Counted from the stretch's first letter, positions 30,630 to 42,407 are shown. The stretch: 64,000 nucleotides of DNA from Toxorhynchites rutilus septentrionalis (GCF_029784135.1 NC_073746.1:110020661-110084660), one strand, 5' to 3'. Made by a program: numbers and translations. Notes: generated by a model from the letters alone, not told the origin.

Positions 30630-31286
30630 CACTCTGTGCAACCGGAAAGCTCAAGATAGCTTTCACATCATTCAGGTATTACATACATGTTCTGAAATCC
30701 TCTTTCCTACCGTTTTTGCGTGGATCAACACTTCACAAAAAATTCACATTCCAGCAAAATAATGCTACCATTTATACCAGCGAGGAAACTAAGCAATGAA
30801 TTAAGGACCAAAAACTTCATTTTTTGAACCAGTCGGTTCGCTCTCCAGGCTTGAATCCTATTAAAATCTTAGGGAAATCCTTTTTTGCAAAATTACACAA
30901 GAGCAAGAGCTTTAGGTCGCAATTTCGGAAACATGTGAAAACATCGAGAAATCAGTTCAGCAGAATTTGTTGAATACTATTCCAACACGAATTTTCCAGG
31001 TTATTAGGCGAAATAGCATGTTTGACAATTATTGACATGTAAATCGTTTTAATTTTTAATTGTTAATACTTATGAATTTTGAAGTGGTCTTATAGAAACT
31101 GGACAGCTGAAATTATCATATTTGAGCACAATGAATAAACAAACAACTCTTTTGAACGAAATTGACGTTAAAAATATACTTTATTCTAAGCATTCAACAA
31201 TGTATGAATGTATCTTGTTGAAAATCTAACTGTTTGTGTTGCAACGAAATAGAATCAGAGTGGTCTTATAGAAGTTGGACAGAGTG
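30630..31286 (+). pseudogene. Tc1-like transposon relic
   Basis: Short TIRs: CACTCTGTGCAACC at 30630 and the reverse complement CACTCTGTCCAAC at 31286, both next to TA. Inside, the plus strand at about 30750-30870 gives FQQNNAT followed by LNQSVRSPGLNPIKILGK, a decayed form of the Tc1 block containing the second and third acidic residues (QDNa...wPaqSPDLNPIEnlW). The second D is N and the third E is K. The element is half normal length and inactive. Confidence 0.7.
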
Positions 31287-31389
31287 TATATACGAGTCCG
31301 TCCTGTATCACAATAACGATATTGCATAACATTCGTTTGAAATCTGTAAAAATTTGCTTGCTGGATACTTTAAATTGGAATCGAGGACG

Positions 31390-32693
31390 TAAAGGGTGTG
31401 TCACATCAAATTGCATCACGGAAAAAACGCTGTAGAAATTCGCCCAGTAGACCGATCCTTTTGAAAATTTTAGACAGTAAAATAAAAACCATTAAACAAC
31501 TTTTGGCTTTTTCTTTTTATTCATACTTCGAGCCCAAGCCCGTATGCTCGCACCTTCCTCTTTACCCCGTCCATAAGGTTCTGTACAACGTCAGGTTGTA
31601 GTTTTTTTTTAACAGAAATTCATTTTCTCTTGAAGTTCGCCTCCGATTTGACAACTTTTGGGTTCTTCCGGAGGGCTTGCTTCATAATCGCCCAATATTT
31701 CTCTATTGGGCGAAGCTCCGGCGCGTTGGGTGGGTTCATTTCCTTTGGCACGAAGGTGACCCCGTTGGCTTCGTACCACTCCAACACGTCCTTTGAATAG
31801 TGGCACGAAGCGAGATCCGGCCAGAAGATGGTCGGGCCCTCGTGCTGCTTCAATAGTGGTAGTAAGCGCTTCTGTAGGCACTCCTTAAGGTAAACCTGCC
31901 CGTTTACCGTGCCGGTCATCACGAAGGGGACGCTCCGCTTTCCGCAAGAGCAGATCGCTTGCCACACCATGTACTTTTTGGCAAACTTGAATAGTTTCTG
32001 CTTGCGAATCTCCTCCGGAACGCTGAATTTGTCCTCTGCGGAGAAGAACAACAGGCCCGGCAGCTGACGTAAGTCCGCTTTGACGTAGGTTTCGTCGTCC
32101 ATTATCAGGCAATGCGGCTTCGTCAGCATTTCGGTTTACAGCTTCCGGGCCCGCGTCTTCCCCACCATGTTTTGCCTTTCGTCGCGGTTAGGAGCCTTCT
32201 GAACCTTGTATGTACGCAGGCCCTCCCGTTGCTCGGTCCGCTGGACGAATGAACTTGACATATTCAGCTTATTGGCGACATCCCGGACCGAACCTCTCGG
32301 ATCACGTCTAAACTGTTTAGCTACGCGCTTGTGATCTTTTTCACTGACGGAGCATCCATTTTGGCCGTTCTTCACCTTCCGGTCGATGGTTAGGTTCTCG
32401 AAGTATCGTTTAAGTACTCTGCTGACCGTGGATTGGACGATTCCCAGCATCTTACCGGTGTCCCGATGTGACAACTCCGGATTCTCGAAATGAGTGCGCA
32501 TGATTAATTCACGACGCTCTTTTTCGATCGACGACATTTTTCCAAATTTACGAAAAATTGACAGTGAAGCATGGCCAACGTGATCTATACACTCTTATCT
32601 GATTATAAGCGAAAGCTGAAGATATAATTCCTAAAAATTAAATTTCTACAGCGTTTTTTTCCGTGATGCAATTTGATGTGACACACCCTTTAG
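31390..32693. mobile_element. DD37E Tc1/mariner element (ITmD37E type), 1300 bp
   Basis: 31392-32691 is flanked by TA duplications (31390-31391, 32692-32693). The TIRs are long and nearly identical, starting AAGGGTGTGTCACATCAAAT and continuing through the gcatcacgg and gctgtagaaatt blocks (about 48 bp). A transposase pseudogene occupies the minus strand. Size, ends and spacing of the catalytic residues agree with the mosquito DD37E family. It sits inside a copy of the GACGTAGTCCTACGTC motif, splitting it at the TA. Confidence 0.92.
31521..32537 (-). pseudogene. DD37E transposase, two premature stops
   Basis: The frame runs without shift from the ATG at 32537 to a stop at 31521-31523, 338 codons, the normal length for the family. 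The N-terminal 110 residues carry two helix-turn-helix units (SHRDTGKMLGIVQSTVSRVL; SVRDVANKLNMSSSFVQR). The catalytic residues are D in MDDETY (about 148), D in FWPDLASCHYS (about 241) and E in LRPIEKYW (about 279), with 37 residues between the last two. Two in-frame stops interrupt it: TAA at 32136-32138, before the first catalytic block, and TGA at 31620-31622, where the family has a Trp in the C-terminal domain. Each is a single-base change, so the copy was probably functional recently. Confidence 0.92.
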
Positions 32694-32929
32694 TCCTACG
32701 TCAACAAATCAAAAAGGGTCGAAAATTGTTTTTGGAGAAGTTAGCGTGAATTTGCTCATTTATTAGTTCCATTTTTTAGTTTAGTTTTAGAAACTGAACA
32801 ATCGTAGATTAGGTTTTTTGATTGATTGATTGTATCGATTAGAAAGCTTGAACTTGGAAAAAAACTTATTTTTCACATATTTTAGCATACGGCGACAGTG
32901 AGTATTCTATAAATATCTGTTCAAATTAA

Positions 32930-33646
32930 GGCAGTATTCTAGTCTAGAAATATGAAAAAAAAAATCATTTTTTTTCCTTCATATTTCTGTACTTTACGCA
33001 GTCAAGAATATACCATAGAAAGGACTTATCGAGAATCCTATTGTTTACCGAGTTATAGCCATTTTAGTGATGCGGTATCTAATATGGTTCGGCCATAACA
33101 CTGAACTTCATTGCGTTTTTCTCAAAACTAGATTTTTCAAACTGGCGTACACGATATTTGATATTCTACTGAACCGATTCATATCGAATTTATATGGATA
33201 CAATCTGCAGGCATCGCTCTATCGCATGAACGTCTGAAAATGATATTTTTGAAATTTTACTATTTATAAAAAATAGAAACGTAAGAAAAAACCTTTTAAA
33301 CCGCATTTTGTTTTTCAAACGGACGCCATTTTGCCAAAAAGCATGTTTTTGACTTGTCCGAGGTTCATGCGATAGCGACATCTTTACTTATTCAGAATTT
33401 GTTCGATTTTTTTTTGTTTTAGATAACCAGAAGGGCTGGAATCGTGTACGCCACTTTTCATTGAATCTGCTCACTTCATCAGCTCTTAACTATTCTAGTT
33501 ATGAATATTTTTTTCTCCGTCCAATTTTTGTTTTATTGTTAAAAGATAGATGAACAAATAATGATATAATGGATGCTAAAAATATTCTTTGTTTTATTTT
33601 TACGGAGCTCGAAAAAATGTCCGTGTCTCTACACTAGAATAGTCCC
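32930..33646. mobile_element. TTAA-flanked element, copy 1 (717 bp)
   Basis: Ends GGCAGTATTCTAGTCTAGAA and, reverse complemented, GGGACTATTCTAGTGTAGAG, with TTAA on both sides (32926-32929, 33647-33650). Direct repeat of 35650-36381 over the full length, with scattered substitutions. No transposase; small frames such as 33190-33381 minus are by-products. TTAA flanks suggest mobilisation by a piggyBac-like transposase; the terminal bases are not canonical for piggyBac, so this is inference. Confidence 0.75.
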
Positions 33647-33722
33647 TTAAATGTTTTTCAAAATCGCAGCAAACAAACCAAATAAAAAATGGGTTGGTTA
33701 TATCTATGATATAACCGCAAGG

Positions 33723-33738
33723 TTGACGTGGGACTTCC
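33723..33738. repeat. Near-palindrome variant TTGACGTGGGACTTCC
   Basis: Preceded by gatataaccgcaagg, the same context found (reversed) at 59629-59665. A partner in opposite orientation, ACGTAGTCCCACGTCA, lies at 35147-35162, sharing the diagnostic G in gtggg/cccac. The 1.4 kb between them may be a single element with these as its ends. Confidence 0.6.
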
Positions 33739-33739
33739 T

Positions 33740-34300
33740 TTGCTCAGTAATCATTTGTTTGTACTGATTAAATTTTTGATTGAATGAAACAATTTCCGAA
33801 TTCAATTGAATTCAATATATTTGCTTTGTGAGTAAAGAGATTAAATAAATGCCATGTAAGGTCAATTGATGCATTGCGATAGATTATATTCTTCGTTACA
33901 AGTAAATGTAATGGCAGTCCTTTTGCGTTTGGTATGATGCCTAGGACAGAATATGTGAACGGAAGAATTATCAAACGAATATTTTATTTTACATTTCCCT
34001 CTGAAGTTTGCATCTCTCAAGTGTACGTACTCCTGGAACCGCGAATTTGCTTGATTTGATGGATTTCAGGCACTCAGTTTCGATTTTGACATGTACGTCG
34101 AACGCATATTATTTAATCAATAGGTGTTATCGCAGCAAATGGTTATCAACATTCTGCCTAATCATCAAATGGTATGCGTAGAAAATTCAGTGAGCAGAAG
34201 ATATGAAGGCATAATGGAAGGCCTTCAATGTAATCTTGAATAAACAAGCCAAAGTGTTGTGTTCGTACCCGCTTTTGTAATCCGTGTTAGGAAAACACTT
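33740..34300. other. Unassigned DNA
   Basis: No supported gene. Confidence 0.4.
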
Positions 34301-34309
34301 TTCGGAGTG

Positions 34310-34885
34310 CAAAAAAAAAAACATACAGTCGCAGAAGTACCCCCGGCTTGCATGAATCAACCACTTCAACTTCTACTTTTTATACAATAAACTTAAAAGT
34401 TCATTCGCCTTTAATGTCTGCACGATTTTCCCAAGTTCCTGAGTTTGGAAGACTGCACGATTTTCCCAAGTTCCTGAGTTTGGAAGACCGTATTAAGAAA
34501 ACATATTCTAGTCTGCACAAAGGCATGCGAGTATAAAAGTACTCGCAGTTTGCATTTATTTGCAATGTCGATTTCCCACGTTCCATGGATTGAAGTCTGT
34601 GTTAGGGAAACACATTTAAGTCGGAACAAAAATACCCCCGACCTGCATGAATTTGCAATGCCAATTCCCACAGACACCTTGGTTCTGAAGTCTGTGTTAA
34701 TGAAACACGTTTCGGTCGGAACAAACATGCCCCAGACTTTCATGTATTTGCAATGCCGATTTCTCCAACACTGCTTGGTTTTGAAGTCTGTATTAAGGAA
34801 GACATTTCGGTGAGAACGAAAGTCCCCATACTTTCATGTATTTGCTATGCCAGTTTTCCCAAGACTGCTTGGTTATGATGGCTGT
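34310..34885. repeat. Minisatellite related to the 95-bp unit
   Basis: Anchors ttgcaatg at 34560, 34653, 34748 and ttgctatg at 34842 (spacing 93, 95, 94). The 5' part (34320-34510) holds shorter, diverged units with a 40-bp duplication of a 'ttcccaagttcctgagtttgg' type segment. Units are more diverged from those at 1-300 and 14650-14925 than those are from each other. The frames on both strands are by-products. Confidence 0.75.
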
Positions 34886-35640
34886 GTTGGGGAAACCGTA
34901 AATCGAGCCAATCAAAGCGAGGCAGTTAGGGCATTTAGATGACGGTTAACAATTTACAGTTATTCAATTGCTTATCTAATGAAAAATAACATTTTAATAA
35001 TTGCGATAGATGCGTAGAAATAATTGATGCGAACATCTTTCCGATCCAGTAAGAAATGTTCGAGTTATAAGCATTCGAAATCTTTCATTTTTCCCTGCAT
35101 TTTCTGTGTTTACGTTTTCATTTAACCTCCCATATACTCCAGTTAAACGTAGTCCCACGTCAATAAATACTACTTTGGCCTCGTGAAAATAGGTTCGTAA
35201 ACCACACCAGTATTGTTTGAACTTCTATTAATCAAACGTACAAAGAACTTCCGGACGATAAATTTATAATACGTACCCTATGACAAATTATTTAGTTTTT
35301 TTCGGATAGTTAATCAAAAAATGATAAAATATCATTTTGAGGAAAAGAATAAAAAATAAAAAGTAACAATGAACAGATTGCGTTCCATCGATGGGCTCAT
35401 AATTTTCAGGAACAAAATAAAGATTCCGGAGTGGATCTTAGGAGAAGCAGAAGCTGCAAAACAATGGAGGCAACTTATAATATAGTGCCTAAGCTTCGGG
35501 ATGCATCGAGAAGGGTAATAATCGATTTAGTTGGAGAGTCGTCTAATGCATCCTCAGTAGAGGCCCATAGTAGGAAAAAATAATAAAATTCCGCATGAGT
35601 AAAATGGCTCGCCTGATGAAATTCGTGAACGTGATTCCAT
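34886..35640. other. Unassigned DNA with one near-palindrome
   Basis: No gene. ACGTAGTCCCACGTCA at 35147-35162 is another copy of the dispersed motif. Confidence 0.45.
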
Positions 35641-35649
35641 GCCTTTTAA

Positions 35650-36381
35650 GGGGGTATTCTAGTCTAGAAATCTGAAAAAATCGAAATTTTTTTTTACCAT
35701 ATTTCTGTAGTTTAGGCATTCAAGAATATACTCTAGAAAGGACTTATCGAAAATCCTATTATTTACCTAGTTAGAGCCATCTTAGTGATGTGGTATCTAA
35801 CCTGTTACGGCCATCACAATGAACTTCAAACGCGTTTATCTCGGAACTAGTTTTTTTCTAACTGGCGTACACGATATCTCAAGTTCTACTGAACCGATTT
35901 ATGTCAAATTTATATGAAAATAATCTGCATACATCTCTCTATCGCATGAACCAATAAAAATTATAACTTTTTAATTTTACTATTTTTAAAAAATCGGTAA
36001 ACGCAAAAAAAAAACGTTTTAAACAGCATTTTTGTTTTCAAACGGCCGCCATTTTGTTAAAACCCATGTTTTTGACTCGTCCGAGGTTCATGCGATAGCG
36101 ACATCTTTACTGATTCAGAATCTGTTCGATTTTTTTGTTTCAGATAACCAGAAGGACTGGAATCGTGTACGCCATGGCACAACTTTTTTTTGAACACCCT
36201 CACTTCACCAGCATGTAACTATTCTAATTATGAATATTTTTTTTCCGTCCTATTTTTGTTTTATTGTTGAAAGATAGATAAACGAATAATGATATAATGG
36301 ATAGTAAAAATATTCTTTGTTTTATTTTTACGGAGTTCGAAAAAACGTCCGAAATTCGTGTCTCTACACTAGAATACCCCC
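35650..36381. mobile_element. TTAA-flanked element, copy 2 (732 bp)
   Basis: Ends GGGGGTATTCTAGTCTAGAA and, reverse complemented, GGGGGTATTCTAGTGTAGAG, flanked by TTAA at 35646-35649 and 36382-36385. Same orientation as copy 1. Shared internal landmarks: aaggacttatcga, gttcatgcgatagcgacatc and ggaatcgtgtacgcca. It is non-coding. Confidence 0.78.
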
Positions 36382-36385
36382 TTAA

Positions 36386-38785
36386 ACCCTAAAGATTATC
36401 TATGAATTTCATTAATTTATATTTTCTCTTGATATGTAAATGTGCAATTAACTCAGGCAATTTATTGTTCTAGAAAAATAATTAAGGCTTATCGAAAACA
36501 TAACAACACCCGTCCGACTCACGTTTTGGACTTGGTGACTACGAAAACCTCATGTAAACCTAGCTAACTGAATTTGATTTAATGAAATTTGAAATCTAAT
36601 GAAAAATGTTGCGTTGTGTTATTCATATTTTCACTTCCAACACTATACAGTGAAATATTGCCTCTAATAAGCTTTGCCTTTCTCTTCCATTAGCGATATT
36701 ATATAGCAGCAGGATTCAATTTTGAACACCATTATTACATGATAATTATTCCACTCTGTGCTTTCGATCCCTTGAAGGAGCATTTATGATATAAATCAAA
36801 AATACTAGGCTAAATAAGCAACCGCTTCATTCAATCGCTATTATTCTGTAATCGTGTCAGCTGTTGACTTTTATCAGTTCGTTTCCCATATCCGCATTTA
36901 TAACAAAAATGGTTGCTCTGCAGATTACAGTTGAGTAATTTTTGTTTACTTGAAATGCCTACCCACAGCGGTGGCAAGTCCCCAGCGGGTGCCGTGATCC
37001 TTTCGATAGGCACCTTCGAATCTCAACCTTTCACTTTCGCTCAATGGTGGCCAATGTCGGGTGTACATTTTGATGAAAACTGTTCTTTTTGCACTGGCCC
37101 AATTGCTTTCATTTGTCAGTTCCTCATTACATTGGAACTCGAACTCGCGTTCCGCTCGAAATTGTTACGTTACAATTCACCTCCCAGGGATCCGAAGGGC
37201 CCGCTGTTGATCGATCGCGACGACACACACACCCGGTCCGCCAGATCGGCTTTCTTTCGGGGAAAAAAGGTGTTCGCCGAGGCGGTCCCTTTGTTCGGCG
37301 CACTTTTCTATAGTTCACTTTTGTTTTTCAAGGTTTGCTGACCGGACTGCTGCTCCAAGAGGACAACAGGTGAAGCGAGAGATATGGGGAAAAAAACTAA
37401 AGCGAAGAAGATTGGGTGACCCAAGTCGGGGTAAAAGTGAAAGGTTTTGGGTTAAACAATTGGTCCCCCGAACGTGTCGTAACAAGGTAGTCCTGGTTAT
37501 ATTGGTTTTTGGAAATTATGCTTAAGAAAGACGGTGACGTGATTTTCGATGTTGTTGATAAGTTGTTGCACTGGGTTTATGAAACTGTGAGTGGTTGGGA
37601 AAATGTATTGCATGGTATGGATTGAATCGAAAGCTTTTCGAACAAAAAATGGAATATGTGAATATAATTGTTGGTGGCCTCATTACAGTTTGGAATCTAT
37701 TTTTCGGATATCTTCGCCCGCTTATTTTGATGAATCGATCTATTTCAAAACATCCATTTGATGTTCATGATGTAAATTGGATGGAACTATTTTCAACACC
37801 GATTTCTATATCACGAAGAAAGCTGCACGTCGGGTTGCAGCATTATTCAACCGGAGCACACTGTTCACGCTAAAATTTCAGAACGTGAGCTTCAATCGCG
37901 TGACTTTAATTATTATTTCCAAACCCCGAAACCCACGAAGCACGCAGCATTACTCACGCTACTCGTTGATAACCAGCAGCAGCAGCAGCTTCTGCTCGTA
38001 ATATCCCACCAATAGATAGCAACATCAGCGATGGGACGGGGTTGATCCATACCTGCAAGAAACAACATTAGAAACATCAGTAAGGTTCGAATAAGCTTAT
38101 TAGCGGGTGTTGGTAGAAAACAAATCGTCCAATCTAGGTTAGTTTGGAAAAGTGGATTAAATTGGACCACTACTTTGGCGTACAGTACAATGGTTACGTA
38201 ATCTTGAGCTTGATACGGCCCCCCCTAATAACAACATTGGAAGCAATTAGGGCTCAACGATTGTTCATTGGGTAAGTCGAATTTGATTGACTCATCGGGA
38301 CAGGTGGGCACGAAAGCCCATCTCAGTTATGGTTGTGACGAATGGCGTGGGATCATTTGCTCGATGGAACGGATGGGAAGACGAAATGCAAACACGATCT
38401 ATTATTACACGAATTTACAGTGTATAGAAGCACTGTTGAATGATGGCGATAAATGTGGTTTTGACTTTTTATGAGAGCAACATAATAATGAACAAATGGT
38501 TATCTGGAGCGTTACTTGATTCATCCGACGAAGACGAGTTCATTCATCATCAATTGTGTTGATGGCAGCTGTTTATATACACAAATAGTCCCATTTATTA
38601 TGGGATTCATTCACGATAGAATATAACAGGGAAGGCAGGGAAATCACTTTGCGTTTTTGAGAGATATATTAAATACAATATGTTAGAGCTAGGTACGATT
38701 TCCGAACTGGTCTACGTTCTCTCGGGCCGTGAAAGATTTTTGTTCAAAAAAAAAAAAAACAGTAGATACAGGTCTTTTTATAGAC
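36386..38785. other. Mostly unique DNA, no supported gene
   Basis: The longest frame is 36913-37341 (142 codons, plus). I do not recognise it, and two other frames overlap it on both strands, so I do not call it. The region 37900-38180 contains a CAG-rich patch (37972-37990). This is a candidate for host intron or regulatory DNA by the absence of repeats only. Confidence 0.3.
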
Positions 38786-38787
38786 AT

Positions 38788-38826
38788 ACTAGCTGACCCG
38801 TCAAACTTCGTCCCGCCCAAAATTTG
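38788..38826. repeat. Widely dispersed insect repeat word
   Basis: Contains actagctgacccgtcaaac followed by ttcgtcccgcc. From memory, close variants of this word mark the edge of a repeat found in many insect genomes; I cannot name the family reliably. Confidence 0.35.
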
Positions 38827-38985
38827 TTTTTGTTATCAATACCTTCAAACATTCACGTTTTCTCACTAAGCGCAAGTTCATGAGTCCAATCGCAGAATTG
38901 TTCATTGATTGATCTTCTAATCGACCCCATTGAATTTACCTTTTACTAAAAAAGCTAGTACTTCTACCAAAACTCATCATTATAT

Positions 38986-40230
38986 TAGGCTGTCAAAAAA
39001 GTCCTGCGGTATTTTTTTTGAATTTTCAATTGTTCATAAAATTAGTTACAATCATCTGTTTTAAGTCAATATGCGCCGTTTTTTTCGATGACTTGTTCCC
39101 AACGAGATGCCAACATCATAATACCCCTGTTATAGAAGCTCGCTTCGTTATTGGCAAAAAACTCGGATAGCCAATTTTCACAGGCCTCTTTTGTGGCTAA
39201 CTTCTGACTACTTAGCTCGTTCGCCATGGACAAAAACAGGTGGTAGTCACTTGGTGCAAGGTCCAGACTATTTGGCGGATGCAAAAGAACCTCCCATCCG
39301 AGCTCTCGGAGCTTCTGGCGCGTCACCAAAGAAGTGTGTGGCCTGGCGTTGTCCTGATGGAAGACAATGCGGCCTCTGTTTATCAAAGATGGCCTCTTCT
39401 TCATGAGTGCTACCTTCAAGCGGTTCAGTTGTTGGCAGTACATGTCCGAATTGAGCGTTTGGCCATAGGGAAGCAGCTCATAATAGTTTATTCCTTGACA
39501 ATCCCACTAAACACACAGCAGAACCTTCCTGGCCGTTAATGAGGGCTTGGCCACCGTCTGAGCCGCTTCAGCGGGCTTCGACCACGACCGTTTGCGCTTC
39601 ACGTTGTCGTAAGTGACCCACTTTTCATCGCCAGTCACCATCCGCTTCAGAAACGGGTCGATTTTGTTGCGATTCAGCAGCGATTCACATGCGTCGATAC
39701 GGTCAAAGATGTTTTTTTTTGCGTCAACGTGTGTGGCACCCATACATCGAGCTTCTTTGTGAATCCAAGCTTCTTCAAAGGGTTAATAACGGTTTGATGA
39801 CTTATCAGGCCTTCCGGAGCGTGGCGCATCTTCGACGACCTCTACACCAGAACGAAAACGTTGAAACCATCGTTGTGCGGTGGAAATGGAAACTGTATCG
39901 GGTCCATAAACTGCACAAATTTTATTGGCAGCTTGAGATGCATTTTTGCCTTTGTCATAGTAGTACTGTAAAATATGTCGGATTTTCTCTTTATTTTGCT
40001 CCATATTTGCGATACTATAACTCACGAACGACTTAACCAAACAAAACACTGTCAAGGACTATATTATAGCGCGGATTATAAAATACCTTTCCAACAAGCT
40101 ATAGTATTTTATTATAGTATTTTTACTCGATACTCGAATAGTATTTTTACTCGATACAATGAATACAACTAGAACTACGCGCTTACAACGACACCTCGCG
40201 GAAATACCGCAGGATTTTTTTGACAGCCTA
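38986..40230. mobile_element. Mariner element, 1241 bp, with TIRs and TA duplication
   Basis: 38988-40228 flanked by TA. Both ends begin GGCTGTCAAAAAA, then g/atcctgcggtatt: 26-bp TIRs with one mismatch. The transposase is on the minus strand and broken. Length is slightly below a typical 1.28-kb mariner, consistent with one internal deletion. Confidence 0.9.
39066..40004 (-). pseudogene. Mariner DD34D transposase, broken
   Basis: It starts at MEQNKEKIRHILQYYYDKGK (ATG about 40004); the upstream extension to 40055 is in the TIR region. The N-terminal HTH region reads through QRWFQRFRSG to SGRP, then about 25-30 codons normally present are missing and the frame changes. The sequence resumes as LKKLGFTKKLDVWVPH, shifts again at an 8-T run near 39711-39718, and continues FDRIDACESLL and VTGDEKWVTYDN. 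An in-frame TAG at about 39507-39509 replaces the Trp of a WWD-type motif. The last block has FHQDNARPH and DLAPSDYHLF. All three catalytic Asp survive, with 34 residues between the second and third. So there are at least one deletion, one homopolymer frameshift and one nonsense change. Confidence 0.9.
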
Positions 40231-40234
40231 ATAT

Positions 40235-40415
40235 TATCAGATTATTTTCAGACACAATTCTCGTTCAAGATTTTTCAACCACTTGCAAATAACATATTTC
40301 TCCGTTACATGGAATAATCTCAATATAGCTAATTTGGTTTCATTTACTTGATTAGTTCTCGAGTAATATAAAAATTTGTGTTCCATTTGCATGGCTGCAC
40401 ACAACATTCAAAATA
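40235..40415. other. Short unassigned spacer
   Basis: Nothing recognised. Confidence 0.4.
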
Positions 40416-40419
40416 GAAG

Positions 40420-41345
40420 TCATGCAGAAAATTTGAAAAATGGGCCCAAGATGGTAAAACTATTTTTGACGAACTTTGTGGAACATCGAATTTTTGTATG
40501 TTAACAATCATTTTCAGCCACAAAATATGAATCCTGATGTGATTTAAAACAAAAAAGGTTATTATCAATCTCCTTCTAAATGTAACCATTCTCGAAATAT
40601 TTAAAAAAATATTTCTAATTTATTGTCTTTTTTATAGTAAATAATCCCTTTTAATATGTTTGTCGTGTTATACCGTCATGTTCATGAAATTTTATGAATT
40701 TGCTTATAATTTCCAACAAATTTTCGAAATACATCATCATGGTTCATTTTTTGACTCAAGCGTAACTTTTGAAAAGGGCGTATCGATTTGAGTAAGAGAA
40801 ATCTTTGATAATTTATATCTCTAAAAATATGAGTCGTACCGGAATAGTGCGTTAGAAAGAGTTATAGAGTATTGTTGGCTTAATTTGAAAAAAAAATATA
40901 CACTGAGAAAAAAAATTAGTACTCTTTTTTTATTTACAAAATAAAATTTTAATTTGCGATATCAAAAAATATGTATTTTTTTACTTTTTCTTCAATTTTT
41001 TCGTATAAAATAAAAGTGGAGCAGAAAATTTAAAAAATGGGCCCAAGATGGTAAAACTTTTTTTGACGAAATTTGTCAAACATCGAATTTTTAGGAACTT
41101 TTGAAACTCCGAATTTTTGTATGTTAGCAATCATTCTTAGCCACAAATTATAAATTCTGATGTGATTTAAAACAAAAAAGGTTATTATCAATCTCCTTCT
41201 AAATGCAACCATTCTCGAGATATAAAAATAAATATATTTATAATTTATAATCTTTTTATAGTAAATAATCTCTTTTAATATGTTTGTCGTGTTATACCGA
41301 CATGTTCATGAAATTTTATGAATTTTCTTATAATTTCCAACAATT
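40420..41345. repeat. Direct repeat, two about 310-bp copies
   Basis: 40420-40725 and 41020-41345 share aaatgggcccaagatggtaa, catcgaatttttg, tgatgtgatttaaaac, gttattatcaatctcc and atgttcatgaaattttatg. The offset is about 610 bp. The frames 40344-40589 and 41030-41212 (minus) are the same repeat-derived frame in each copy. Family unknown. Confidence 0.7.
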
Positions 41346-41349
41346 AACC

Positions 41350-42295
41350 CACATGTGAGCTATGCGACCCGAATCGAGTTTTCCTGAAAGTGTGATATTT
41401 TTTCAAAGAATTGTCTCATTGGCTTCAATCTGATATGTTGTTCATCTGAACCGGTTTAGTAGTTCAAAAATTATGAATTTTCGATAAACGTCAATTTGGA
41501 TAAAAGGGGAAAAATGATTTTTCGGACCACCGGTTAACTTTGAAAAATCATATCTCAAAAACGAAAAAAAAAGCATCTCTGATATTGAGATATGTTATGC
41601 AAAAAATCCTCTGTTTTCAAGAAAAAATTAAAGAAATTAAAAAAAGCCTTGAGAACAATAAAAAACGGTTACAATCAATAATTACGATAATAAAATCCAT
41701 CTTTTTTTGCAAGTTCTATATTTTTTTAATACAAGTCTAGGCTCATTGGATTTGATTTTGTCTCATCATATCGGTTTGGCATGGAATGGCTGTATATATA
41801 TGATTTTTTAGACCATCGGGTAACTTTGAAAAATCAAAAACGAAAAAAAAATGCCTCACTGGTTTCGAGATATGTTATGTGAAAAATCGTCAGCTTTGCA
41901 GAAAAAATATAAAAAACTATAGCGTCTTTGGTCCCCAGACTATGAAAACAATAAAAAAACGAATACAATCAATAATAACGAGAGCAGAATTCAAGTTTCC
42001 TGCAGGTATAGTATTTTTCAAAAAAGGCCAGGTGATTGGCTTTAATTTGATATGTCGATCATCTGAATCGTTTTAGTAGTTCAGAAGAATTTTTGAAAAA
42101 AGTCATTTTTTGGCAAAAATGCGAAAAAATGTTTTTTTTCGGACCACCCTAAAATGGAAATGGTGACCCTAACAAAGAAATAAAAAATACGGGTCTCATA
42201 ATTTGCGATAAAGAACAAAACTACCACTTTTGACGAAAATCTGAGAACCACTATATCGGTTTGGCATGGAATGGCTGTATAAATACATAAAAATG
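41350..42295. repeat. Degenerate tandem repeat of about 280 bp
   Basis: Blocks around ttcggaccac(c), taactttgaaaaatca and gagatatgttatg recur at about 41520-41600 and 41805-41880, and tttggcatggaatggctgta occurs at 41780 and 42255. Relatives of the last block and of 'aacaaaactacca' lie inverted at 21795-21880. No coding evidence. Confidence 0.6.
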
Positions 42296-42407
42296 GGTTT
42301 CTGTCTGTCTACCTGTCTCATTCTTATGGACTCGGAAATTACTGAACCGATCGACATGAAAATTGGTATGTAGGGCGTTTTGCGGCCGGGGGGCTACCAT
42401 ACAAATG
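42296..42407. repeat. Tandem repeat, 5' side of LTR element
   Basis: Contains ctgtctgtctacctgtctca, actgaaccgatcgacatgaa and gggctaccatacaaatg. The last word continues after the LTR element at 48891, and an uninterrupted version (gggctgccatacaaatgaat) is at about 49078-49098. Confidence 0.75.

Noticed and set aside
34187..34813. Frames of 60-110 codons on both strands
   Set aside because: They follow the minisatellite period and come from the repeat units.
36913..37341. 142-codon open frame on the plus strand
   Set aside because: No recognisable domain, overlapping frames on both strands, no promoter or splice context; likely a chance frame in GC-richer DNA.
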